DNA from: Cryptosporidium bovis
Lineage: Eukaryota; Apicomplexa; Conoidasida; Eucoccidiorida; Cryptosporidiidae
Length of the DNA: 64,000 nucleotides
Direction of reading: 5' to 3'
Assembly: GCA_009768925.2 (NCBI GenBank)
Contig: VHIT02000034.1
Span: 310,001 to 374,000, forward strand
Shown here piece by piece: positions 41,401-50,999 of this stretch. A model generated the notes under the pieces. That model had not been told where the DNA came from. It did no database searches and saw nothing but the letters and a program-made list of their open reading frames with translations. The translations under genes and the position numbers were made by a program. The stretch's first letter is position 1. Every line of letters starts with the position of its first letter.

Positions 41401-44400
41401 CTAAATTGGTGGCCAAAAATTTCTAATTTTATTGTGGATTGAAATTTCATATAGGGATAATATTTCTTTTAGCAAAAAATCTCTTCTCTTTCCAAAAATA
41501 ATGTTTATATCATTTTTAGAACATGCTTTGTTTCTTTGTAAGTAATAAGCAAAATATTTAAAAGCTTTAGAGTTGTTTTTTATTTTCAAGTATTTTATTA
41601 CTTCTTGATCCCCGAATTGCCTAAAAACCTGCCCATCTAAGATAGCTTTTGCAAATACTTCACAGGAGGACATCGAAAACCTGTCTATTTCCACTTCTGA
41701 AGATGGGAGATCAATTACAACTGAACCATTTCTGTATTTTGGGGTGCAATAACCAAATACTCTGTCCTGTTCGGAACTGTAATATGGAGTGGGGTAAGTC
41801 AAAATCTTAGAGCAATCAATCAATGGGTGTACTAATGAGGTGGCTTTAGAGATATCATCCGGAGTTATTAAAATACAATTACAAAGTATTTGTTTTAAGT
41901 TATCAGCTATAGATATTATTTGGCCATAAACAACGTATTTTGGCTTTATACTTTTTATAATGCTACTAGAGTCAACCGTTGTAATTTTGGATTCAAAGTT
42001 ATTTACTTCATCTGGAGTTAAATATGCTACGTTATTTATTAGACTTCCATCGATCCTAACTGCAATGTGATCTATAAAACATGATATAAAAAAGGTTCTA
42101 ATTACTTGTTTTTGAATATTGTTTGGAAATGATAATGGTACTAGTTTATTAGCTTCTTTAAATATTTTTTCAAGTGAATTGTCAGCATTTTTTATATTTA
42201 TATACCTATTAATTGCAATATTGTAGAGTTGTTGCGACATTAATCTCATTTCAGACATTCCCCTTGAATTTAAACTAAAATTTCTGCAAAATCTATCAGA
42301 AAGCTCCCTTTCACTCCTTCTACCAGAACCATAATATTCTATGTATTTGATGCATAACCACAAACTAACTTCAATATCATTTCCAAAAGTTGATTTAGGT
42401 AGATTACAAAACTCATTATTATCGTCACTTAAATTACCTTGATCTTCCATGATATTATCTCTGATATTTCCAACCGATAAAAATGAAACAACTATGCAAA
42501 TTTGCTTTAATAACTCCATTTGTTCATTGTAACCGTCCTTAATATTTTTTCTAATGTATGCTATTGTCATTAACAAAAGTTTTCCGTATCTAGGGGCTAA
42601 GGGCAACTTTGATAATGAAATCCCTTGTCTAGAAATTCTTGGCTTTCCACCGACTGTTTCAATGCAACCCAATGTTCTCAGAAGTTCATATGATTTCTCT
42701 ATTTGGTTCTTTTCTGGTGGAGTTGGAAACGGAAAATTGAACACATCAGGTATACCCAAAGAATGCATATAAAGTAATATTGAATCAAGTGGTATAGATA
42801 ATATACCGACAGGCGAAAATCTTGGGAATATATTCTCAAATACTGAAGAAGAATACAATCTGTAACAATGACCAGGACCTACTCTTCCTGCCCTCCCACT
42901 TCTTTGATTTGATGATGCTTTTGAAATCCAATCTACCCTAAATTGTGATGAATCCATGTTCTTGGAATACTGCCTTCTTTTTTCCTTCCCGGTATCTATC
43001 ACATACCTAACATTAGGAATAGTAATTGAGGTTTCAGATACATTTGTTGAGATAATAACGTGCCTTATATTATTTGATTCAGGTAATTTGAATGCTTCTT
43101 TCTGTTCATCATAACTCATAGATGCATAAAGAGGTATTGGCTTTAGTGTCACGATACTATCTTTGCTTTTCTCCATAAATTTAGTGTTTGTGTCAATGTT
43201 TCCGTTAGCTTCACCGCTTTCCTCAATATAACCACCACCTTTCCAAACAGTAGGGTCAACATCCTTATGTAGCCTTATTTTTCTTTTTCTATTATCCCTT
43301 TCATTAAAATTGTTCCAAATTGTATCTGTATTCATTTTATCTTCTAAATTTTTTTCAGTATCAATTGTGTACTCTACATCTTCTTGTACAATTACATCTT
43401 CTTCATTTTCGTCTTCACTGTCATCCTCATCAAATTCTATCGCATCTTGATATTCATCTTCAGTACAGCAATCATCAAAATTATCTATCTCCAACTCTTC
43501 ATCAATTTCATCATCGTTTTCCTTAAGATCAAGTAGACAGTTAAGTTTTGAAACAGAGGAATCTTCAGAATAATATTTTTTAATAACTTTTTTCTTACTT
43601 CTCTTGTTGAATCTTTTGTTAATCATGTCCACAAGGGTTTTGACTTCTCTCTTACCAGTTACAAATACAAGAATAGATCCTGTTGGAAGTTTTTTATGTA
43701 TTTGCAATATTTTTCTATATGCTGCCAGAATATAATCAGTAGGAGTATGTTTTGAAAAATGAATAGTAACAGGATAATTTGGAGTTTCTATATCAACTAT
43801 TGGTGGTGGCTCTTTAAATAGTTTAGGATTGTCAGAAAAATCTGTTACTCTTAATGTTGCAGACATTATTATTAATTTGAGTGGAGGTAATATGTTGTTT
43901 TCCTTTAATTCTGCCTTTTCTCTGTTTTTTTCGTATTCTAATCGTCTATATGTAACTACTTTGGAAAGTAATCCTATTAAAATATCTGTATTCACAGTTC
44001 TCTCATGAGCCTCATCTATTATTATTACGGAGTAATTCGAACAGAGTAGATCTCTTTGAATCTCTTGAAGCAAAATACCATCTGTCATTACTTTTATTAC
44101 TGTTTTATTGGTGTAATTTGTGCTATCGTAGCGAACATGATAACCTACAATCTCCGGATCGTTAAGTTCTTCTCCTATTCTCTTGCTAAGGGAAACTGCA
44201 GCTATTCTCCTTGGTTGTGTTAATCCTATCATAAATCTTTTTCCAATGTTACTTGAAGAATTAGATTTAAATGGGCAATAACCCATCTCATAGAGTAATT
44301 GTGGTACTTGAGTTGATTTTCCACTTCCCGTTGCTCCTGTTATTATTACAAAATCATTATTCTCTATTGAATCAAGAATTTCGTATTCATACACTCTAAC

Positions 44401-45129
44401 AGGTAAATCAGAACGTTGTAGTTCTATTTCAGGATTTCTTACTATTTTAGGTCTATCATTCATTTCTACTACCTTTAATTCGCTTAATTTCTTGACGTAT
44501 TTCGTTGCCTTATAATCGATTAATTCATTAGATTCGTTATTAGAAGGTAATTTACTATCCTTTTCAGAGTTTTCTTCTTTGTTTTCATCAACATTATTAA
44601 ATTCACTTAAATTATTTTCATTTATGGTTTCAGTACTTAAGTTTATATTCTTGTCACTCTCATCCACATATTCATCTGATCTCACATTAGTCCAATCGTC
44701 TTCATAATATTCATCTAAGGATTTCTTTTTTGGCATTTTCTCCTTTAAAAAATCTGGAATACCTAAATTAAGTTTCTCAAATCTTTTTTTCAAAATATCT
44801 TTTTGCCTTCTTGTAATCTTACTATTAGATACACTCATCATCAACATTATTTCTTTATTCGTCAAGCTATATTTTTTAATTTCATTATTTAAACTCTCAT
44901 GAAATTCTGCGTTTAATTTTTTTTTTTCCAGCTGCTGCAATTTCCTTTTTTTTCTTTTACTCATTTTCTTATTCTTAACATCTGTAGCATCAGTTAAATC
45001 TTTCTCCTTGTTTCTAATCTGATGCAATCTTTTTCTTTCCTCTTTTGATGAGGGCAATATTAATGCATTTGATCCGTCCAATTCATTATACTTGAACAAT
45101 GTACTATTTGGTATTTCATTTCCTTTCAT
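41401..45129 (-). CDS. DHX37: DEAH-box RNA helicase DHX37/Dhr1
   Basis: 1242 residues. Helicase motifs occur in order: P-loop GATGSGKST near residue 265, DEAH in IIIDEAHERT near 371, MSATL near 421, and QRSGRAGRVG near 741. MSATLRVTDFSDNPKLF and YPVTIHFSKHTP, as well as ISTNVSETSITIPNVRYVID, match DHX37/Dhr1 in particular. The winged-helix, ratchet and OB-like C-terminal parts follow. A large acidic insert (about residues 540-640) splits the RecA2 domain, also seen in Dhr1. Dhr1 removes U3 snoRNA from pre-ribosomes. With UTP18 at 1-1467 it is a second SSU processome gene. Confidence 0.92.
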   Translation of the reverse strand: MKGNEIPNSTLFKYNELDGSNALILPSSKEERKRLHQIRNKEKDLTDATDVKNKKMSKRKKRKLQQLEKKKLNAEFHESLNNEIKKYSLTNKEIMLMMSVSNSKITRRQKDILKKRFEKLNLGIPDFLKEKMPKKKSLDEYYEDDWTNVRSDEYVDESDKNINLSTETINENNLSEFNNVDENKEENSEKDSKLPSNNESNELIDYKATKYVKKLSELKVVEMNDRPKIVRNPEIELQRSDLPVRVYEYEILDSIENNDFVIITGATGSGKSTQVPQLLYEMGYCPFKSNSSSNIGKRFMIGLTQPRRIAAVSLSKRIGEELNDPEIVGYHVRYDSTNYTNKTVIKVMTDGILLQEIQRDLLCSNYSVIIIDEAHERTVNTDILIGLLSKVVTYRRLEYEKNREKAELKENNILPPLKLIIMSATLRVTDFSDNPKLFKEPPPIVDIETPNYPVTIHFSKHTPTDYILAAYRKILQIHKKLPTGSILVFVTGKREVKTLVDMINKRFNKRSKKKVIKKYYSEDSSVSKLNCLLDLKENDDEIDEELEIDNFDDCCTEDEYQDAIEFDEDDSEDENEEDVIVQEDVEYTIDTEKNLEDKMNTDTIWNNFNERDNRKRKIRLHKDVDPTVWKGGGYIEESGEANGNIDTNTKFMEKSKDSIVTLKPIPLYASMSYDEQKEAFKLPESNNIRHVIISTNVSETSITIPNVRYVIDTGKEKRRQYSKNMDSSQFRVDWISKASSNQRSGRAGRVGPGHCYRLYSSSVFENIFPRFSPVGILSIPLDSILLYMHSLGIPDVFNFPFPTPPEKNQIEKSYELLRTLGCIETVGGKPRISRQGISLSKLPLAPRYGKLLLMTIAYIRKNIKDGYNEQMELLKQICIVVSFLSVGNIRDNIMEDQGNLSDDNNEFCNLPKSTFGNDIEVSLWLCIKYIEYYGSGRRSERELSDRFCRNFSLNSRGMSEMRLMSQQLYNIAINRYINIKNADNSLEKIFKEANKLVPLSFPNNIQKQVIRTFFISCFIDHIAVRIDGSLINNVAYLTPDEVNNFESKITTVDSSSIIKSIKPKYVVYGQIISIADNLKQILCNCILITPDDISKATSLVHPLIDCSKILTYPTPYYSSEQDRVFGYCTPKYRNGSVVIDLPSSEVEIDRFSMSSCEVFAKAILDGQVFRQFGDQEVIKYLKIKNNSKAFKYFAYYLQRNKACSKNDINIIFGKRRDFLLKEILSLYEISIHNKIRNFWPPI

Positions 45130-45628
45130 TTCAATTAAATAGTGTAGTCTTAATGCAAGTTTAATTCATAAAACAATAACTTGAAATCCTTGTATTCATT
45201 ACTCAACTTTCACTTTTATAATTCAGCACTATTTGTTACCTGTAATTTTTCGGTCAAATAAAACCTTCCATGACAATTTATTTTCAAAATCTACCGCCTA
45301 TAAATACTAGGTAAATTTTGGCTAAAACTTTTACCGCCGAAATGTTATATACACAGGCCTCAAAATAAAGATAGCGTTAATAATCATTCAAATAAAATAC
45401 ATACAGATAAAAAAATGTGTGTTGAAGAGCATAAGAAAGCAGCGTGAATATTGATAGGTAGAATGAATAAAACCTTTTTCCACAAAAGAAAATTATATAG
45501 TATTAATAACAGCACTTTTAATTAATAGGCAAAATGTTGTATGCCCGCCTGGTTAAACTAAATACTTGAGAGCCATCACAAAATCGTATTTGAAAATAAA
45601 GACAGCACCCTAGGGGAAGAGGATGGTC
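45130..45628. other. Divergent promoter region of DHX37 and U2 snRNA
   Basis: 499 bp with two minus-strand GGCGGTA boxes (complement near 45292-45298 and 45331-45338), a CCCGCC at 45544-45549 and the palindrome CCCTAGGG at 45608-45615. The last two are close to U2 and may be snRNA promoter elements, by inference. Confidence 0.5.
45292..45339 (-). promoter_or_regulatory. Two GGCGGTA boxes 38-40 bp apart
   Basis: On the minus strand the first reads GGCGGTAAAAG and the second GGCGGTAGATT. Both point toward DHX37, about 165-210 bp upstream of its ATG. Confidence 0.5.
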
Positions 45629-45842
45629 ATACCTTCTCGGCCTTTTGGCTATGATCAAGTGTAGTATCTGTTCTTATCAGTGTGACAACTGATATGGGTC
45701 CCACGGGACCTATTACAAGTCACAGAAATTTTTGGCTGGGTGTTTAGTGACCTCTGAGCTCGCTCATGCACTAATCAGCTTGTTGCCTCGTCCTTACACT
45801 GCCGACTTGTGCAGCATACCCTACGACCGACACAGGTCGAAC
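45629..45842 (+). ncRNA. U2: U2 spliceosomal snRNA
   Basis: The 5' part is nearly identical to other U2: CTTCTCGGCCTTTTGGCT, then ATCAAGTGTAGTATCTGTTC. The branch-site-binding GUAGUA is at 45661-45666. Stem IIa is ATCAGT/ACTGAT and stem IIb GGTCCC-ac-GGGACC. The Sm site ATTTTTGG is at 45728-45735. A stem III follows (TTAGTG at 45744 with CACTAA at 45769) and a stem-loop IV (CGACTTGTG at 45803 with CACAGGTCG at 45831) whose loop contains TGCAGCATACC, close to the family loop. The 3' end is estimated from stem IV and may be several bases off. Confidence 0.93.
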
Positions 45843-46050
45843 CGTGAAACCAATGTATCTCTAAACTCTGTTATCCGGCTCTGTGTGGCCCTCGTCTCGT
45901 GGTCGATGACGCCCCCTGCTATCCACTGTGCCGACGCTTCGCCGACACTGGAAACGCCGGGTCGCGGTCTGACCGCGGGACTGGTTCGAGTGCTTCCCTG
46001 TGCGGTCCTGTGCCTCACCTCCACTTGGTACTGATTATCGTGCGGACCTG
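45843..46050 (+). other. GC-rich structured island next to U2 (candidate ncRNA)
   Basis: In 45901-46020 I count 80 G/C of 120 (67%), far above the surrounding AT-rich DNA. Perfect or near stems occur: CGCGGT-ctg-ACCGCG, and GGTCC with GGACC. GATGA near 45904 and GTCTGA near 45967 resemble boxes C and D, and GAACCGTGAAACC near 45839 resembles U3 box B, but box A is missing, so I do not assign U3. Either it is a 3' extension of U2 or a separate RNA. The minus-strand 67-codon frame is not credible. Strand is a guess based on U2. Confidence 0.45.
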
Positions 46051-47355
46051 CTAGTCGTTGTCGCTTGACACTTTTATAGTAGTATATTTGGGGGAAGGCG
46101 GGGAGGGGAGTGGAGTATCGCCTTCAAGTTCAATTGCCTCTCCGTGAACATACTCTGTTTCTAGATATTGTGGAGGTTCCTTTACATATCGTACATCACC
46201 TTGCTCAACGACTGGCGGAAGTTCTTTGTACTCTTGAGATACAACAGGCTTAATTATGGTGTGATGAACCATCGGAACATATTGAGGAACCTCAACGAAT
46301 TCATCTTGATACTGAGGTATCTCAACAGTCCTTATATGTTCAATGTACTGAGGTACCTGCTTTTGAACTATCCTAACATGTTCCTGGGGAACTTGCACAG
46401 GAACTTCGATAATTTTTTCAACCTCAACCTCAACAGGTACAGGAATAATTTTTCCTGGAACCTGAACTTCGACTTCTTTTTCAATTGTTTTATAGTTATC
46501 AACCTCAATTTCAATACAATCTCTTATGTTAGGATTATATACTGGAACTTCAACAATAACTTCTTTAGGGACAGGAACTTGAACAATTTTTTCAATTATT
46601 TGAGGGCTTGGTTTTAATATAATTTTTTCAACAGGAATATCTATATATTCTACAGGACCCAAAACATTTCTTTCTCTTTCTACTTTTTTTATTTCTATTT
46701 TTGGAACTTTAACAATTTTTTCAACCTGAATTTCCTTGAATTCAATTCTAGGTACTTCTTTAATTACATGGTGTATTGTCGGAATTTCAACTATTTTATC
46801 AACGATTCTTATTTCAGGAACTTCAACTATTTTTTCTACATATTGAACCTCTATTTTTGGCACCTCTTTTACTATTTCCCTAACTTCTATTTTAGGAATA
46901 TGTTTCTCCACGTATTTTGTGACAGGTTTTGATACGAACTTATCCACAACCCTTATTTCAGGGACTTCCACTATTTTATCTACATACCTTATTTCTTGCT
47001 TGGGAACTTTCCTTATTACATCTTTAATTATAACTTTTTGTTTAATTTTCTGTTTTATATGAACTTCTGGAACCTCTATGATTCTATCTCTCACATTTAC
47101 TTCTTGTACCAGTGGGACTGTAACTATTTGAGCATTCCTAGGAGAAGATATTGACTCTTTTCCTTCTTCATTATTATCATTCAATCCATATTGGCTAGCA
47201 ATTTCTAAATTATTAACATCATCTTCTTTGTTAATGCAACATAATTCATTCATCATTAAACGTCTTTCTTTGCTTTCCTCTCCCAATCTATAGTTCTCAT
47301 TTATTGGAGAATCAGAATTGGCAGAACACAATCCAACTGAGTTAAAAGGTTGCAT
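46051..47355 (-). CDS. Alveolin (inner membrane complex protein)
   Basis: The 434-residue protein is dominated by Val/Pro/Glu/Lys repeats typical of alveolins: VEKIVEVPEIRIVDKIVEIP, VPKIEVQYVEK and VRYVDKIVEVPEI recur from about residue 75 to 370. Flanks are acidic and less repetitive. Alveolins form the filament network under the inner membrane complex pellicle of alveolates, supporting cell shape and motility. The C-terminus reaches into the edge of the GC-rich island next to U2, with which the gene converges. The repeats are intact and I see no frameshift. The start is the first ATG, MQPFNSVGL. Confidence 0.92.
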   Translation of the reverse strand: MQPFNSVGLCSANSDSPINENYRLGEESKERRLMMNELCCINKEDDVNNLEIASQYGLNDNNEEGKESISSPRNAQIVTVPLVQEVNVRDRIIEVPEVHIKQKIKQKVIIKDVIRKVPKQEIRYVDKIVEVPEIRVVDKFVSKPVTKYVEKHIPKIEVREIVKEVPKIEVQYVEKIVEVPEIRIVDKIVEIPTIHHVIKEVPRIEFKEIQVEKIVKVPKIEIKKVERERNVLGPVEYIDIPVEKIILKPSPQIIEKIVQVPVPKEVIVEVPVYNPNIRDCIEIEVDNYKTIEKEVEVQVPGKIIPVPVEVEVEKIIEVPVQVPQEHVRIVQKQVPQYIEHIRTVEIPQYQDEFVEVPQYVPMVHHTIIKPVVSQEYKELPPVVEQGDVRYVKEPPQYLETEYVHGEAIELEGDTPLPSPPSPKYTTIKVSSDND

Positions 47356-47777
47356 TTTGTTTAAGTTTCTTTTTATTATTATTTACCTTAAAGTTTTAAT
47401 CACATAAAGATAATTAAAAAAATTAAGATATTATTCTTAAGAGGTGTGAGTAAAGGAGTGGAAACAAAATCATACAGTTTTACCCTAAATTCGTTTTCTT
47501 GCAAATTTAAATGATACCAACGAAATATTTTAAATGTAAACCAGATGAATTCTTAAAGGCACCAATTATAATGACAAAATATTCATGTAATGTAATATGC
47601 CTGAACAACTATTCGTATACAAATATATTAGGACTTGTTCACCAATCTTTAAATTATACTCGTCTTTTTTTTCTGACGATTTACTGGTTTTACATGCCAA
47701 CTTGTTTTAATCTTACATAACAAAATTACCGACTACATGTTTACTGCCCCACTTTTAGTCAAAACAAAAACCACATA

Positions 47778-47787
47778 ATTTTGGCGC
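47778..47787 (+). promoter_or_regulatory. E2F-like ATTTTGGCGC
   Basis: Matches TTTSGCGC. About 420 bp from the alveolin ATG and 1 kb from the PP2A-like gene. Confidence 0.45.
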
Positions 47788-48301
47788 TGAACTTGATGTA
47801 TAATTTAATGAGTTTGCCTATTTTATTTGAAGAAAATTATTATGGGTGCAAGCAATTATTTTGTATTTAGTGAATCTGTATAGTAATATTACGTGTTATT
47901 TTTTCCCTATTAATTTATACAATTATCATTTCTGACAATAGTTTTAATTCTTTCCTATTTTATATTTACAACTTTTTAATCGCTTTAAGGTTCCGAATTG
48001 CTAATTTCTAATTTGAAAAAAAATAAAGATAAATTAGTATTGTTGATTTATTTTAAAGTATAAATATTTATATCGGTGACGTTTTGATTGCATTTGTAAC
48101 AAGAATATTATTTAGTGTTTTTACATACAAATTATTATTGCTGGTAATAAAGTCACACACGAGTGAGAGAAAAATTAGAGGCGATATAATATATCTTTTT
48201 AGTTCGGATTTATACTCCCTTTAAATATTTACTTAGTTTTGGGGATAATCCTTTATTTGAAGATAAGTAATATCGTTTTATCAAATGAATGTATAAAGAC
48301 A

Positions 48302-48352
48302 TTTGGCGGTAATAGTTTAATTAATAAAGGGTTTATTTTATAGAAAAAGTGA
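48302..48352 (+). promoter_or_regulatory. Composite promoter module: TTTGGCGGTAA ... TATAGAAAAAGTGA
   Basis: TTTGGCGGTAA is at 48302-48312, TTTAATTA follows, and TATAGAAAAAGTGA begins at 48339, 37 bp from the box start. It is the same arrangement as at 17945-17998 before TFIIA gamma. Confidence 0.55.
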
Positions 48353-48651
48353 AAGAGTGGACTGCATAAAAAAAGAGGTGAAACTAGTAGTAATATTGAT
48401 AGTAATAACATATTTTACACATATATTATAATAAACGGGAGTTAAATTTAGTATTTCAAGGGTGCAAAATAGGTTAGTTAAGTGTGGTATAATAATAAAA
48501 ACAAGAAGAGGTTTTTTTGGAAACATTAAATAGTTAAAGACGTTCCTAGTAGATACACAAAAAATTATATATTTGGTTAAGAGGTTTCTTGTTTATGGAA
48601 TTCCTCTATTTAGTTAATTAATGTAGTGCAAACAAAGATTTGACGTATTTC

Positions 48652-48702
<51 letters not shown>

Positions 48703-48758
48703 TGTATATATGTACATATATGTATATATATATATATGTATATATGTATATACATGTA
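48652..48758. repeat. TA/TATG-rich simple repeat
   Basis: Runs of alternating TA with interspersed TATG and TACA, ending about 20 bp before the PP2A-like start. It should be polymorphic between isolates. Confidence 0.8.
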
Positions 48759-48777
48759 AACATAATAATTAAATAAG

Positions 48778-49883
48778 ATGAACTTAGAAAATATTCCCAT
48801 AGTGCAAACACAAACAGAGACTAATAATATCGAAAATGATAAAACCTCAGAAGAGCCAATAATAAATGGATTTGTACTCGAAACAAATGAAAGCGAATCA
48901 TTTGATTTGGACAGATGTATTGAAAAGCTATTATCTTGTAAGCCTTTGTCTGCAACAAATATACGGTGTTTATGCTCGAAATTAAAAGAGATATTAATAA
49001 ATGAGTCGAATGTACAAAAAGTCAGATGCCCAGTCACAATTGCAGGAGATATTCACGGCCAGTTTTTTGATTTACTTGAACTTTTTAGAATTGGTGGAAT
49101 GCCACCAGATGTAAATTACTTATTCCTAGGAGATTATGTAGACAGAGGATATCACAGTGTTGAATGCATATGCCTTATTATGGCACTTAAAGTAAAGTTT
49201 AAGGATAGAGTCACTATTTTAAGGGGAAATCACGAGTGTAGACACATTTCTCAAATATATGGTTTTTATGACGAATGCATAAGAAAATACGGAAATGCCT
49301 CTATTTGGCACGAACTAACTGATATGTTTGATTATCTTCCACTTGGAGCATTAGTTGAACATCATATATTTTGTGACCATGGTGGGCTTTCACCTGAGGC
49401 AATGACTATAGACGGGATCAACTCAATTAATAGGTTTCACGAAATTCCACATGAAGGATCTATGTGTGATCTACTATGGTCAGATCCTGATGAAAAGGAC
49501 GGGTAAGTTAATTTAAACTCTTTTTTCTAAGGGCAATATTTATAGCATCAAATCATAACTTTTTCTTTAGTTGGTCTGCATCCCCAAGAGGTGCTGGATT
49601 TTTATTCGGACCAGATATAAGTGAGAAATTTATACATACTAATGGACTTTCAACTATATGCAGGGCACATCAACTTATTATGGATGGTTATACGTGGTCC
49701 CATGGGGAAAATGTCGTTACTGTATTCAGTGCTCCGAATTACTGCTATAGGTGCGGAAATCAAGCTGCTTTATTGGAATTAGATGAGAATGAAAACAAAC
49801 AGTTTCTTACATTTGATACTGCCCCTAGAAGGGGGGAAAATACAAAAAATATTACCTCGATTATGTCACAATATTTCACCTGA
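48778..49883 (+). CDS. PP2A-like Ser/Thr phosphatase catalytic subunit (two exons), 345 aa
   Basis: Exons 48778-49502 and 49571-49883 with a 68-nt intron (GTAAGT ... TAG) close in frame. The metal-binding motifs are complete: GDIHG (Asp91, His93), GDYVDRG (Asp119), GNHE (Asn151, His152), and later HGGLSP and [11 protein letters not shown], the last typical of PP2A. Spacings between these residues equal those in PP2Ac. There is an N-terminal extension of about 34 residues. The C-terminus is SQYFT rather than DYFL, so the terminal Leu that is methylated in PP2A, PP4 and PP6 is absent. It is probably a PP2A-family phosphatase with distinct tail regulation. The start follows a TA-rich repeat. Confidence 0.9.
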
Positions 49884-50031
49884 CACAAGTTTAATGTGTA
49901 ACAAAAATGCATATAAAACAACATACAAAGGTGTTCAAGGAACATATTATAAAGATAAGTGACAAATAAACGATAATATGCTAACATTTGACTATAAATA
50001 CCTGAGCCTTTTTGATTCGAATCAAATAAGT

Positions 50032-50799
50032 CTATTGTATATTGCGAATGTTTGTATTGTTCCCGATTCTTCCTATACCAATACCGTATTCACTATTCCA
50101 AACGCGGTTGTGGTCGTCCTGATGGTTATACAATACATTATGGTGATTTATATGATGCTTATTGTGAAAACGCTGGTTGTTATTGCTTTGGCTATTATTG
50201 CCATAATTACAAGAACTTTGAGGTTGGTTTTGTACATTGTAATTATTGTTATTGTTAATATTACTATAGTTATTATTGCCACTGGATCCTCTAGCATTGT
50301 TACTACTTATATTATTAAATCCCTTTTTAACGTATCGAGTTCCCCTGTTATAACTAGATTGGGCCGAACCATTATTATTGTTACTGTTATTACTATTTAA
50401 TGCGTGTATATTCGTGTTTTTTGCATTATAAATATACTTATTGTCATTTTGTTGATTATTTAAGTGAAACCCACTTCCCTGTTTGACATTGCTTCTTTTA
50501 TTTGGAATATTTTTGTTAGTCCCATCTCTTTCTTTGTTAATAGTTGAGAAAGACCTTTTCACACCAGTATTGTTGTTTGAATTATTTTGAATGAACTGCT
50601 TAAGATTCCCTAAGTGCCCTACTACGTTGAACTCTGAATCAAATAGCAGGGGTGCATTGAATCCAGGAGCCATTATTACATTTTTATAATAGTCGATTTT
50701 GTTATTTATATGTTTTCTTCCGGAATTATGCTGTTTCCTTCCATTTGTAGAGCTATGAGTCAAATATATGTCGCAATATTCACAGTAAAACTTGCCCAT
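50032..50799 (-). CDS. SNRPC: U1 snRNP protein C (U1-C)
   Basis: The start is the ATG at 50799; the longer frame upstream has no homology. The first residues, [17 protein letters not shown], match U1-C. The C2H2-type zinc finger is Cys6, Cys9, His24, His30 with [10 protein letters not shown]. The remaining 225 residues are Asn-rich low complexity. U1-C stabilises the U1-5' splice site duplex. The donors GTAAGT and GTAGGT seen in the window fit U1 recognition. It is followed by a 4-TM gene upstream on the same strand. A TTGGCGCTAAA site lies at 50880-50890, just upstream. Confidence 0.93.
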   Translation of the reverse strand: MGKFYCEYCDIYLTHSSTNGRKQHNSGRKHINNKIDYYKNVIMAPGFNAPLLFDSEFNVVGHLGNLKQFIQNNSNNNTGVKRSFSTINKERDGTNKNIPNKRSNVKQGSGFHLNNQQNDNKYIYNAKNTNIHALNSNNSNNNNGSAQSSYNRGTRYVKKGFNNISSNNARGSSGNNNYSNINNNNNYNVQNQPQSSCNYGNNSQSNNNQRFHNKHHINHHNVLYNHQDDHNRVWNSEYGIGIGRIGNNTNIRNIQ

Positions 50800-50879
50800 T
50801 AAAGTACGAAAATAACAATTTATTATCTTATTAAGTGCTAAACAACTAACTTTAACTAAATGGGCCTTTGCCTCCAAAA

Positions 50880-50890
50880 TTGGCGCTAAA
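50880..50890 (+). promoter_or_regulatory. E2F-like TTGGCGCTAAA before U1-C
   Basis: Core TTGGCGC at 50880-50886 about 80 bp upstream of the U1-C start. Confidence 0.4.
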
Positions 50891-50999
50891 CAAACCACCA
50901 AAATACATGGTTAATTTTCACAATAGAAGAAAAAACATGTCAAATGCAATTTAAAAGTGGCAAAATGAAATAAATAAATAAAAAATGCGACATTAAATG

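Larger units (their letters stand above)
47356..48777. other. Divergent intergenic region, 1.42 kb
   Basis: Between alveolin and the PP2A-like gene. It contains ATTTTGGCGC at 47778-47787, the composite module at 48302-48352 and a long TA-rich repeat near 48652-48758. A 69-codon frame near 47.6 kb and a 62-codon frame near 48.4 kb are considered noise. Confidence 0.5.

Noticed and set aside
45839-45975. U3 snoRNA suggested by box-B-like, C-like and D-like motifs
   Set aside because: Box A and the 5' domain are absent and the box-B-like site overlaps the U2 stem IV end, so the motifs are likely coincidental.
45961-46000. tRNA T-arm-like GGTTCGAG
   Set aside because: The 7-bp acceptor and anticodon arms could not be found around it.
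45821-46024. 67-codon frame on the minus strand in the GC-rich island
   Set aside because: GC-rich non-coding DNA gives long frames by chance; the residue composition has no domain, and the region has RNA-like stems.
46168-46617. 149-codon plus-strand frame opposite the alveolin
   Set aside because: Shadow of the alveolin repeats, rich in Asn and Phe.
48338-48526. 62-codon minus-strand frame before the PP2A-like gene
   Set aside because: Low-complexity hydrophobic frame overlapping the promoter module, no homology.
49978-50400. 140-codon plus-strand frame opposite the U1-C gene
   Set aside because: It is the reverse of an Asn-rich coding region, giving Ile/Val-rich shadow translation.
50800-50901. 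34-residue N-terminal extension of U1-C
   Set aside because: U1-C proteins begin at the zinc finger, as does the ATG at 50799.
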